From assembly GCA_003024985.2 (NCBI GenBank), contig PXIH01S0016905.1: DNA of 10,999 nt; one strand, 5' to 3'. Source of the DNA: Euperipatoides rowelli. Taxonomy: Eukaryota; Onychophora; Udeonychophora; Euonychophora; Peripatopsidae. The notes beneath the pieces were generated by a model. It did not search any database and was not told the DNA's origin. It saw nothing but the letters and a program-made list of their open reading frames with translations. Below are positions 1 through 7,464 of the stretch, in pieces (position 1 is the first letter of the stretch; each line of letters opens with the position of its first letter). The translations under genes and the position numbers were made by a program.

Positions 1-640
1 TTCTAAACATTAAAAATGGTTTGCATTGATAAAAATATTACCCTGGCACTGTGAGTTTGTAATTTTTCAAATCATTAAAATTTTAATAATCTGAGAAAAC
101 ATAGTTACATCAAATCTAAAAAAAAAAAATTACATTCATAAAATCTAAATAAAATTAAAATTTACAGTAAATGAGTTGCTTTTATAACCAATTCAAAATT
201 ACAATAAATGATTTCTGGAAAATTAACTTTACTCTAAAAAGTCCTAATTTTTCTTCAATATTGGGGAAAGTGTCCACTATGTTTTTCAACAATTGAATGC
301 AAATGATCGTGAGCATAGGAGAATGAGAGTCACTGGATATCTGCGGAAGGTGATAAACTCGAGGTTGGAAAGTACTAATTTTTCTACTCAAAAACTGCAT
401 GTCCATGATATCGGTAACTATTTTACTTCAGCAATAAGAATATATTCAGCATGGAATTCATATGATGTTTATGTAATGATGGTATGTTTTCAAAACAAAT
501 AAACCCAAGGTGCAGGTTTACCGATGAACGATAAGGGCATGTGCCTTCTATCCCCCCTCCAGGATCACAGAAAACTGCTGCCTGATCTTGACTAACAGCA
601 AAGTCATGACTCACAAGATGCAGATGCAAATTTTTTGAAA
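1..640. other. AT-rich region without a supported gene
   Basis: The sequence is mostly A+T runs. Two short frames (293-502 on the plus strand, 423-629 on the minus strand) overlap each other on opposite strands and show no recognisable domain, so neither is called. From about 510 the G+C content rises and a CCCCCCTCCAG stretch at 553-563 could be a splice acceptor, possibly part of the same old gene remnant as 665-892. Confidence 0.5.
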
Positions 641-664
641 AATCAGAAGTCAGCTCTTATATAG

Positions 665-892
665 CTTAAGCAGGAATTCCCGGCAAAGAGAATCAAAGTT
701 TGGCTGCTAGAACACATGACCTCAACATCTCGTACAGCTCAGCCAGTTTTCATGACTGGGATGTGGATGGAGTTCACAAGATTATACAGCAGCGAGAGCT
801 GGAAGAAACATGGCAGCCACCATTATGTAACGTGGATTGACCACAAAGGAAGATTACATAGAATGTTTGTAGTATCCTTTAGTAAAATTTGA
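665..892 (+). other. Exon-like open island, two overlapping frames, unknown product
   Basis: This stretch is visibly richer in G+C than its surroundings. One frame is open for 75 codons after a TAG at 662-664, with a splice-acceptor-like CTTAAGCAG at 665-673 and a stop at 890-892. It contains SSESWKKHGSHHYVTWIDHK and a possible GT donor near 867-873. A second frame, open for about 56 codons from 670 to the TGA at 838-840, reads equally protein-like (THDLNISYSSASFHDWDVDG). Only one can be the true frame, unless an indel joins the first half of one to the second half of the other. No family was recognised. It could be a decayed host exon or an old transposase remnant. Confidence 0.3.
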
Positions 893-2054
893 GATTTGTA
901 TTTATTTTTATGCAATATTTACTTATTTTTCCTCAGGTTTAATGGATTGATGGCAGAATTATTTTGAATAACAGTTTGCAAAATAATTACATCCGAATAA
1001 CTTTAAAGTAATCAGTAACTCTCATAAATCACAAATGAGTTGTAGTGTTGACTCTCACTCTCAGTTATTAGTGGACTTAAACTTGAATACAGGATAGGCC
1101 ATAACAAATAACATATGCAGGTAAACAATCCTCAACAATTATGTACAATAACAGTATACAGTAGGATATAAAATATCAAGTAGGCTAATAAATAAACCAA
1201 GCAATGACTGTTAATAAAAATCTTTGATTAAACCCTTTCAAGTTTTCAACAATGCCAAATAACATAACCTAATGGAGGATAATAACATATACATACCCTA
1301 AAATAGTGATTTCAACATTAGAATACACTAATACCACAGAATATCACAACTCTAATCAAGTACAATTCATTAATAAAAGTTAATACTGTAAAAGTAAACA
1401 TAGCCTACCTTAATTTAATAAGTAACAATGCTTGAAATAACTGTAGCCTATCTCAATTAGCAATGAATGTATGGCAACCTGTATTGGTTAAATAACATAT
1501 AAACAATAACAATCATTAATCCTATAAAACTCAACAAAATTATTGGATGGGAGAAACTGGAATCAGTCATGATGATAATTGTTAATCTTACAATCCAATT
1601 CAAATATCAATCAAAAATAATTTTATCTTTAAAATCACCTAGTCAATAACAAATGGTATGATTTCTTAACTAAATTACAGTACAGACCAGAAAAGTTATT
1701 TTTCACTATATCAACCAGTACAGTACATATTACTTTGCAATATTTCACAGCATCAGTATACTTATTCAGCATTTATTTAAACAAATAAATACTGTACATA
1801 AATAATATGCAACCAATTTACTATAAACAATTATTATTAAATTTTTTATTTTACCCCTTTATAAGAGTATAGTGACTAATATTGTCCTCCCAACCTCCTA
1901 ACTATCTAAAGATGTGGAAGCAGGGCAAATAAAATTCAGGGCATATATATATTTCTATTTTTTTTAAGTATAGAGAAATGATCGACCAGACATTTCTTGT
2001 ACACTATTATAATCTAGTAGGCTACATTACTCCACCGCCCCAGAAAAATAAATT
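893..2054. other. AT-rich intergenic or intronic DNA
   Basis: I see no ORF, RNA gene or clear long repeat. The short word AGGCTA/TAGCCT recurs (1182, 1401, 1444, 2019), too sparsely to define a repeat. Confidence 0.6.
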
Positions 2055-2507
2055 TTAATTTCTTTAGCTACGAGCGGTCGTGCTGTCGTAAAATTTACGC
2101 CAAATTAATTTTTTTATAAAATGTGTCTATGTGTATGGACTTGTAGGTTTATCTCTGCCATCTATTACTAAAACTAACACCACACTACAATATTGGTAGG
2201 TTTTTACCATGCACATAGCCCATTTTATAGTTATTTTTTAGAATTAGATGTAAAAAGAGGCCCAGACATAAATTTTACAAGTGACCGCTGATGTAATATT
2301 GAGTTCAGGTAGCGTAATACAAATAGTATAAAACATTTAGGAATAAACTTATATAATTTTAAAATCGAAATTTAATGCAGATTTCAAAAATTAAAATCAA
2401 AAATTTCTCTCAAATGAGAGAGAAACAGTTATGAAAAATGTAAGATAAACTGGCTTTTTTATATAGCTCACATTTAGAAACAAATTGGCATAACATATAA
2501 AAAAAAT

Positions 2508-2955
2508 CTGTTTGTCAGAATTTTTTTTCTTTATATCATGAAATTCTTGACAATAAATATAACAAACATAATAATCAAGTTTTTTCTATCCATTATACAT
2601 TTTGCAATATTGAACAATGTATAATCTGGCCAAACTGGAAATACAAGCAAAATTAATGCCTGACTTTTATAAATATTTCAATATAATAAAATCTGTTTGT
2701 TAGAATTTTTTTTCTTTATATCATGAAATTTTTGACAATAAATAGAACAAAAAATAATAATTAAGTTTTTTTCTATCTGTTATAGATTTTGCAATATAGA
2801 ACAATGTATTATCTGAACATAGCCTAATGCAGCTATTAGAAATATAATCACAAAAAAAATGTTTGTTAGAATTTTCTTTTCTTTATATAATTAAATTCCT
2901 GACATTAAATAGAACATAAATATGTGTAATCATTTCATTATTACACATATTTGGA
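2508..2955. repeat. Three diverged tandem copies of a roughly 165-185 bp AT-rich unit
   Basis: The block TGTTTGT(C/T)AGAATTTT is followed by TTTCTTTATAT and GACA(A/T)(T)AAAT, then ATTTTGCAATAT and ACAATGTAT. It begins at 2509, again at 2694 and again at 2860, giving spacings of 185 and 166 bp. Copies 1 and 2 align along nearly all of their length. Copy 3 keeps only the first 60 or so bases and then diverges into a hairpin. No coding frame is present. Confidence 0.85.
2918..2952. repeat. Perfect 13-bp inverted repeat (hairpin)
   Basis: AAATATGTGTAAT at 2918-2930 and its exact reverse complement at 2940-2952 enclose a 9-base loop. It lies in the third tandem unit near the right end of the candidate MITE. 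Confidence 0.8.
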
Positions 2956-3048
2956 AATTTTTATACAGAGGATTCTATGAGTCGTAAAAATTACGACCGA
3001 CCGTGACCGCTCATGTTAAAATTTTGACCGCGGTCGCTCGATGGTTAA

Positions 3049-3215
3049 AAAGTTACATTCTTAAAAGATTTAAAATTATATTGTAGAATTATTATTTCTT
3101 TTTTTTTTTACAAGATGTCACTACTGTTGTCAAACCTGGCAAATTTAAAAAAAATTGTCTGCAGGTTGATTTCATTACAATAACTATCCTCTGCACAAAA
3201 ACCTTTCAACCATGA
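3049..3215. other. AT-rich spacer with polypyrimidine tract
   Basis: A run of pyrimidines at about 3096-3109 ends in TTTTTTTTTACAAG, which resembles a splice acceptor upstream of the coiled-coil fragment. The sequence right after it reaches a stop in about 20 codons in the ATG frame. Confidence 0.3.
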
Positions 3216-3757
3216 ATAAATATAGAAGTGAAAACGCATCCTAAATTTTTAAAACTACAACATAGCTATAATAAAAGTAAAGCAAAGATAAATAAACTGA
3301 GCAAAGATATGAAAAAAATAAAAAAAACAATAGACAAAAATCACAAGGCTATGGGAGTAATGGACAAGGATATCAAACAAAAATGGCTGAAGTTAAAAGA
3401 ATATGAAAAAAACTACATGAGCAACAGGAAATGCTAAAATTCCAAGAACAAGAAATCAACTTGATATCGAACAGGAAAGGAGCTCTACACGAACATTATT
3501 TGAGACTCCAATCAAAACATCAGCCAATCCTCATCCGCTAAACACACCAAAGCAACCCCCAATACCTCCGTGTTCAAAATGTCTAAAATTGAATCCACAT
3601 AGAAGAAGACTAATATTGGAAGAGGCAATTAGATCTAGACCCTCTAATTCTCAAGCTCATCCCAATCAAATAATTGAAACTGGAGAAGAAATGGACCAAT
3701 CCCTGGTCCCATCTCACCCACTTGATACTAGAGGACACTCAAAAATCAAAGCACAAG
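3216..3757 (+). pseudogene. Coiled-coil gene fragment, probable decayed exon(s) of unknown identity
   Basis: From 3216 (after a TGA at 3213-3215) one frame is open to 3437 and is Lys-rich with coiled-coil heptads (SKDMKKIKKTIDKNHKAM). The helix clearly continues in a second frame from about 3416 (HEQQEMLKFQEQEINL), then in a third from about 3463 (DIEQERSSTRTLFETPIK). The third frame stays open through a Pro-rich stretch, a C-S-K-C pair at about 3571-3582, a basic NPHRRRL segment and a polar tail. At 3757-3758 a CAAGTAAA could be a splice donor; beyond it the frame runs into poly-A and low-complexity sequence. Two frameshifts in under 60 bp argue for a pseudogene, or for indel errors in a real exon. 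I do not recognise the protein. It is on the opposite strand to the retrotransposon, about 300 bp from its end. Confidence 0.5.
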
Positions 3758-4068
3758 TAAAAAAAAAATGTTACTTCAGAATTAATAACTCTGGTTTTTC
3801 TTTTTTTAAATTAAATTTCACAGTGTTACAAATAATTTTAGCCTGATTGTATTTATTACTTACCTTGCTCTAGCAAACATTATAAACTTTTAACCTTACT
3901 CGGTTAAGATAAGCAATTCCACACTCGTTATTATGATTATACATTTATCACACCCTAAACACAAAATTTCAGTTTTCCCCCAGAAATAAATTACAAATTT
4001 ACACTAATAGTTCAATTTGTCTACTTACCTTATTATACTTACTTCACAAGCCTTGATGGGTGAAAACA
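3758..4068. other. Non-coding spacer between the coiled-coil fragment and the pol tail
   Basis: This is where the 3' LTR of the minus-strand gypsy element should lie. It holds a possible polypurine tract and two short TACTTACCTT words at 3857 and 4022, but no stretch that I could match to the other side of the element. Confidence 0.5.
3973..3981 (-). promoter_or_regulatory. Possible polypurine tract (plus-strand primer) of the gypsy element
   Basis: On the minus strand GGGGGAAAA, about 90 bases past the pol tail stop, is the only strong purine run in the expected place just before a 3' LTR. It is followed by CTGAAATTTTG, so a TG-starting LTR could begin there, but no matching 5' copy was found. 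Confidence 0.2.
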
Positions 4069-4531
4069 TTAGTTGATCACTAACATTTTTAAAACACACA
4101 CGTCATTCTTGTTTAAATTTTCTTTTAGAGCTTCATAAATAGTAGTTATGTTTAACTTGCTTATCTTCATATTCTCAGAAACAGGATCTTCGACTCTCAT
4201 GGATATATTAGCACCATTAATTTTGGGTTTTGAACACAAATTATAATTATGATTAGACTCTGTGGGTATCTCAGTATCATTAACATTGGTAGGTAATTCA
4301 ATTCCACAATTGCCTTCATTATAATTGATACTAGAATCCAACAGAACAGGTAGTTCACTGTTAACAGAATCCACTGGTTCAGCCTTGTCATCTGGAAATG
4401 TCACACAAGGGGCCAATTCCAGAGGGTGACTGTTAATGAGTAGAATCTCATTTCAGAATTACTATTTGGAATAGTGAGAACTCCTCCTGGTTGATCGCTA
4501 GCACTATCAAATGGTTCTTCATCATTAAACA
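4069..4531 (-). pseudogene. Polar, acidic C-terminal tail of pol
   Basis: A Met-Phe-Asn-Asp-Glu-Glu start at about 4531 opens a Ser/Asp/Pro-rich stretch to a TGA near 4406. The 115-codon frame at 4069-4416 then follows, rich in Asn, Asp, Glu, Ser and Thr. At about residues 78-87 it has NHNYNLCSKPK. Many insect gypsy-type Pol proteins end in an acidic tail closing with a YNLR-type motif, so I read this as the Pol tail with Arg changed to Cys. About 30 residues continue past that motif before the stop at 4069; they may be read-through into the 3' untranslated region. No signal peptide, transmembrane segment or glycoprotein feature supports an env gene. Confidence 0.5.
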
Positions 4532-4769
4532 TTATTTGGGGTGAAAACACATGATTTTGTCAATATGCACCCTTTTTAGTATTGTAGGGTTGGCAATATC
4601 CCTCAAATGATAGTTGACTAAACCAACACAACCTATTATAGTATACAGACATGTGTATCAAGGTTTAAGTTTTCTATTCTGGCCAGAATATCTGGGAACA
4701 TTCAACACTAGTACTGATTCACCTATGGAAAACTCATGAAATTTAAGCCTACTGTCCTTTTCATGAGCA
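4532..4769 (-). pseudogene. Integrase C-terminal module of pol
   Basis: In the frame adjoining the end of the core, an FSIGESVLVLNVP segment (usual form F..GD.V.L..P) leads to a KLKP segment. A TGA at 4658-4660 falls just where the GPY/F motif of many gypsy integrases begins; the sequence continues as YTCLYTIIG, then NYHLRD, then VHIDKI, the beta-rich end of the C-terminal DNA/chromatin-binding module (usual ending VHV..LK). The frame stops at the TAA at 4532-4534 after HPK. The expected Gly-Pro pair of the GPY/F motif is not clear (CLY in its place). The module is recognisable by pattern only. Confidence 0.75.
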
Positions 4770-5285
4770 TAATGTTGAGAGGCCTCAGACACTTTGAAAC
4801 TACTTCTGATCTCACAATCTCTAATCTTTCTATCATTATATCCACCAGATAGCTAGGGTCACTTGTTATATTAAATTCATCTAAGTTGAAATTGGAAAAA
4901 GGGTCAATCTGATGAAATCCATGGAATAAGAAAAACTGTATTTGCTTACTACTCCTATGTTCGGTATTATTTAATGTCTGGATAAGGTAAGGGATCAGCT
5001 CGTCCCAATCAGAATAATGTTGGTTGCAAAAATGTGACAATAGGTTCAATATTTTGCTATTAACATGTTTATTTAGCCCATTAGATTTGGGATGATATAC
5101 TGGTGAGGGAACGTGATATCTTTAGTCTTTCGCATAAATTTTTCATTATGTTGCCCACTAGATGAGGACCTCGATCTGACAACAATATTTTTGAGCCTCC
5201 ATATCTAGTGTATATTTTTTTCATGTAATCCTTAGCGATCACTTGGGCCTCCTGGCTAGGTAACAGTCTGGCGAAAGTAAATTCT
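4723..5285 (-). pseudogene. Integrase catalytic core, second half (catalytic Glu replaced)
   Basis: Beyond the indel at about 5285 the core continues in another frame with a Gln/Ala/Lys helix and LLSDRGPHLVG. The Asp codon at 5174-5176 is the second catalytic residue. After one more indel near 5105 the HPKSNGLNKHVN segment is read. Its Lys codon (AAA, 5068-5070) sits about 35 residues after the second Asp, where Ty3/gypsy and retroviral integrases have the catalytic Glu (HP...NG..ER.N). The 108-codon ORF at 4723-5049 then gives the core C-terminus: a W-D-E-L-I-P-Y helix and FFLFHGFHQIDPF, matching the familiar W...L......N...H.S....PF.L.YG pattern. This ORF also drifts out of frame near 4770. 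Confidence 0.88.
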
Positions 5286-5734
5286 GGAAAAATGGTCAGT
5301 ATAGACCACTAAATGCTTGTTTCTATTTTTAATTACTTCGAATGGACCTACCAAGTCGAGGTTAAGCTTCTCCATACAAGCGGTTGGTAGAATTATGGGT
5401 TGAACAGGGGCCTTTAAACGAATAGTGTTAAGTTTCTGACATTTTGTACAACTCCTCAAGTAATTTCTGATCACCATAAACATGCCAGGCCATGTAAAGC
5501 TACGTTTAATTTTCACAAGAGTTTTGTCATGAGAAAAATGTCCCCCCTGAATGGAATCATGATAATGATATAGAACATCTGATTTTAAACTCTCAGGAGC
5601 AATAGTTTGATAACCATAATCACCTGACCTACCACAGGCTATTTTTTAAAAATATTTTGATTATCATCTAATATATATTCATTTTCTTTTAGTGGTTATC
5701 CTTTAATTTACATAATAAGTCCCAAGACTGTTCA
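5256..5734 (-). pseudogene. Integrase N-terminal HHCC zinc finger and first catalytic Asp
   Basis: From about 5734 the frames carry the RNase H-integrase spacer, with breaks at about 5690 and at a TAA at 5646-5648. An open frame then runs from about 5645 to 5256. It contains LYHYHDSIQGGHF and, after about 30 residues, CTKCQ: this is the HHCC zinc finger of gypsy integrases, with all four ligands present. SFTWPGM lies between them. The core begins with LNLDLVGPF, whose Asp codon at 5355-5357 is the first of the catalytic triad, and VVYTDHFSR follows. The frame runs off its motif near 5285 through a one-base shift. In a live element integrase inserts the cDNA into the host chromosome. Confidence 0.9.
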
Positions 5735-6338
5735 TCACCAACCTGGGCATTGAATGCCCTTTCTATTAGATAAAGGTTGCCTCATTACCTCCAAAACTCC
5801 TATGCATTCCTCTCCACAGTGGTTACTTCGTGAAAACATATCTGACATGTTGTTTAATTTTCCTGGTATATACTCGATAATTATGTCGTTTAATTTTCCT
5901 GGTATATACTCGATAGTTATGTCGTTTTCAGCCATCTTGTTATTCTGGAGTTAGATTTCTTTAGTTCAAATAAGAAAGTTAGTGGCTTATGGTCTGTTAA
6001 TAATGCAATCTTGTTTGAAAAAGTTAAATGTCTAAACTGATTAATAGAGTATACTAAAGCTAATGCTTCATGTTCTACGGCTGCATAGTTGTACTCGGCC
6101 TTATTCAACTTCCGGCTACAGTATGCAATTGGCTGCAGACTGTCCTAATCATTTACTTGTTCAAGAACTTACTGCTCCTATTGATATGAGTGAAGCGTCA
6201 CTTTTTATAACAAAGGGTTTATTAAAATTAGGAAAAGTTAACAAAGGCACACTAATTAATTTATTCTTCAAAGTCTGGAAAGCAGTTTAAGTTTATTCAG
6301 ACCAATTTAACTTTACATTTTTTCTTTTTAAAAGATCA
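5735..6338 (-). pseudogene. RNase H domain of pol
   Basis: After the RT frame closes, the connection region continues in shifted frames to a PNFNKPFVIKSDAS segment; its Asp codon at 6197-6199 is the first RNase H catalytic residue. The ORF at 5917-6108 then carries AAVEHEALALVYSINQFRH (catalytic Glu in HEA) and LLTDHKPLTFLF (catalytic Asp), followed by SRITRW. The next ORF, 5735-5935, has the IEYIPGK.N..SD..SR motif that closes gypsy RNase H. All three acidic residues are kept, so this is the least damaged enzyme of the element, although indels occur near 6330, between 6120 and 6190, and near 5930. The terminal motif is duplicated (see the repeat at 5852-5923). It would remove the RNA strand during reverse transcription. 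Confidence 0.9.
5852..5923 (-). repeat. 36-bp in-frame tandem duplication in the RNase H C-terminus
   Basis: Two adjacent 36-bp units, 5852-5887 and 5888-5923, differ at a single base (a versus g at 5879/5915). Each encodes 12 residues, NDIIIEYIPGKL and NDITIEYIPGKL on the minus strand, so the reading frame is preserved. The motif IEY.PGK.N occurs once in related elements, so this is a local duplication. The near-identity of the copies contrasts with the heavy decay elsewhere and suggests a late event. Confidence 0.95.
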
Positions 6339-6773
6339 TTATAGTGGTGAGGCTATATCCATGAAATTTTCAATGAATTTATGATAAAAGTTTACACTGC
6401 CAAGAAAACATCTCACCCCCTTTGTTGTAGTTGGGCGTGACAATTCCTGGATAGCTTTTATGTTATCATTCAAAGGTATGCAGCCATTCTTATCAACAAC
6501 ATGACCTAAAAACTTTATAGATTCATGGAAAAGTTGACACTTTGAAGGATTTATAGCCATATTTATTTTCTTGAGAGCCAAGAAAACTTTGTTTAAAGTT
6601 TCAAGATGGTCTTCGATATTTGGCGAGTGGATAATTATGTCATCCCGGTATACCAGAACATGGCCTTTGATCATAACTTCATGTAGACATTCACTCATTA
6701 TTTGTTGAAAAACTGCAGAAGACGTTATGCAGCCTTGACATAGTCTCAAAAATTGATAAGAGCCCCAGGGCAA
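6339..6773 (-). pseudogene. Reverse transcriptase palm/thumb with YRDD box
   Basis: This 144-codon open frame covers RT motifs from the PWG.YQF segment (residues 2-8), through the substrate-binding turn and FQQIM helix (22-26), to the catalytic box VYRDDIIIHS at residues 41-50, then the FLGHVVDKNG motif and the thumb (GSVNFYHKFIENF). The two catalytic aspartates of the box are at residues 44-45 (6639-6644). The residue before them is Arg (CGG, 6645-6647), where families in this group carry a hydrophobic residue, so this site is probably mutated. The turn that usually reads G(L)K.AP.TFQ is also unusual here (QGCITSSAVFQ). The frame ends at 6339 where the RT-RNase H connection should continue; the rest lies in other frames. 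Confidence 0.93.
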
Positions 6774-7162
6774 ACTGAACCCAAATCTTTCCTGGGTTTT
6801 TCTGACAATTTCACATTAAAATATCCATTGTTTAAGTCTAGGGTGCTAAACCCCCATAGCTCCTCCCAATGATTCCAGTATATCTTTGATTCTCTTGAGT
6901 GGATATCGAGTAGGTACTAATGTTTGATTAATTTTTCTTAAATCTAGACTATTCATACTTCTTTTGAGCCCTTTTTAGGAACTACCAATACAGGTGAATT
7001 AAATTTGCAAGCAGACCTAGTTACAATATTGGCATTCTCTAATTTATCTATTTGTCTTCTTAGGGGCTCGTAATAACTGTCAGGAATGCGATATTTATGC
7101 TGATATATCAGTACATCTGTTGTAAATTGCAGTGCATAAGATTTTACAAAGGCACCTGTCAT
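6774..7162 (-). pseudogene. Reverse transcriptase, fingers and first catalytic motif
   Basis: The 69-codon open frame at 6953-7162 carries the start of a Ty3/gypsy RT: a YRIPDSYYEPLRRQID segment (usual form YR.P......V..QI..LL), then NSPVLVVPKKGS (usual form SP.V.V.KK.G). The frame breaks at 6953-6955. The next segments, in other frames, show the LDLRKIN-type motif, PLKRIKDILESLGG, and near 6815-6845 the LDLNNGYFNVKL motif. The Asp codon at 6836-6838 is the first RT catalytic aspartate. At least three indels or stops occur here, including one before the LDLNNGYF motif and another near 6780. Confidence 0.88.
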
Positions 7163-7464
7163 CTAAGTTACGTCCTCAATAAGAATATTTTGGTTTTCTT
7201 CAATTATTTTTATTAATGTACCTTTATTTACTTAATACAAATACAAATACAAATGTGTCGGACAACAACAGACTATAGTCCAGCAAGGTTTTCCCTTGTC
7301 CTAATTTGTTTACATTAAATAATTTAATTGTATCGTTACAGATTTCATTGTCAGAACTTAATCAGCAATGATTCACAGGATATAGGTTTGTTGTTAATTC
7401 TCTCAACAAACTTATCCCACATGCTATCCATCACAAAAGAAAGCAGCATGGTTTGTTTACAGCT
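7163..7464 (-). pseudogene. Protease-RT linker of pol (broken)
   Basis: This is the spacer between the protease signature and the RT fingers. Two pieces can be read in shifted frames. One, around 7240-7340, has a Leu-rich LLDYSLLLSD-type run followed by an alternating Phe-Val repeat encoded by a TTTGTA microsatellite. The other, at 7165-7215, has an EENQNILIED segment resembling the LL.E..D.F..D stretch that precedes gypsy RT. A TAG at 7163-7165 closes the second piece just before the RT ORF. The Phe-Val segment may not be original coding sequence; see the finding on this microsatellite. Confidence 0.5.
7231..7254 (-). repeat. Short (TTTGTA)n microsatellite
   Basis: On the minus strand TTTGTA is repeated three times, with a partial unit, inside the protease-RT linker. 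On the plus strand it reads ATACAA repeated. It follows a GTTGTTGTCCGACACA segment with no clear gypsy homology. Confidence 0.75.

Larger units (their letters stand above)
2055..3048. mobile_element. Candidate piggyBac-like non-autonomous element (MITE), degenerate
   Basis: The right side, read inward from the TTAA at 3045-3048, gives TTAACCATCGAGCGACC, matching the TTAA target plus CC border typical of piggyBac-like ends. Further in (3013 down to 2980) it carries a GAGCGGTC block followed by a near-palindrome of the CGTAA...TTACG type. The left side at 2071-2100 carries a similar GAGCGGTCGTGC block and CGTAAAATTTACG in inverted orientation, next to a TTAA at 2055-2058. The left copy lacks the outer 30 or so bases seen on the right. 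A further GTGACCGCT block lies at 2281. The interior has no ORF and consists of AT-rich tandem repeats. The pattern supports a non-autonomous DNA element, but the ends are imperfect and the family name is inferred from the border only. Confidence 0.45.

Noticed and set aside
74-87. 14-bp palindrome ATTAAAATTTTAAT
   Set aside because: Short A+T palindromes are expected by chance in DNA of this composition.
2148-2180. Similarity of TGCCATCTA here to TGCCATCTA near 9971, as a remnant LTR pair
   Set aside because: The match does not extend beyond about nine bases, and the position near 2148 is far outside the gypsy element.
1089-2825. Recurring AGGCTA/TAGCCT words
   Set aside because: They are irregularly spaced six-base matches with no shared flanks, not enough to define a repeat family.
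4197-4391. Second minus-strand ORF, hydrophobic, as a possible env transmembrane segment
   Set aside because: It is the overlapping alternate frame of the acidic pol tail; its hydrophobicity comes from AT-rich codons read out of frame, and it has no signal peptide or cleavage-site pattern.
5754-5954. Plus-strand 66-codon ORF
   Set aside because: It is the antisense shadow of the RNase H motif, and its repeat is the complement of the 36-bp duplication.
6063-6290. Plus-strand 75-codon ORF
   Set aside because: It lies opposite the RNase H coding sequence, which has clear catalytic motifs on the minus strand.
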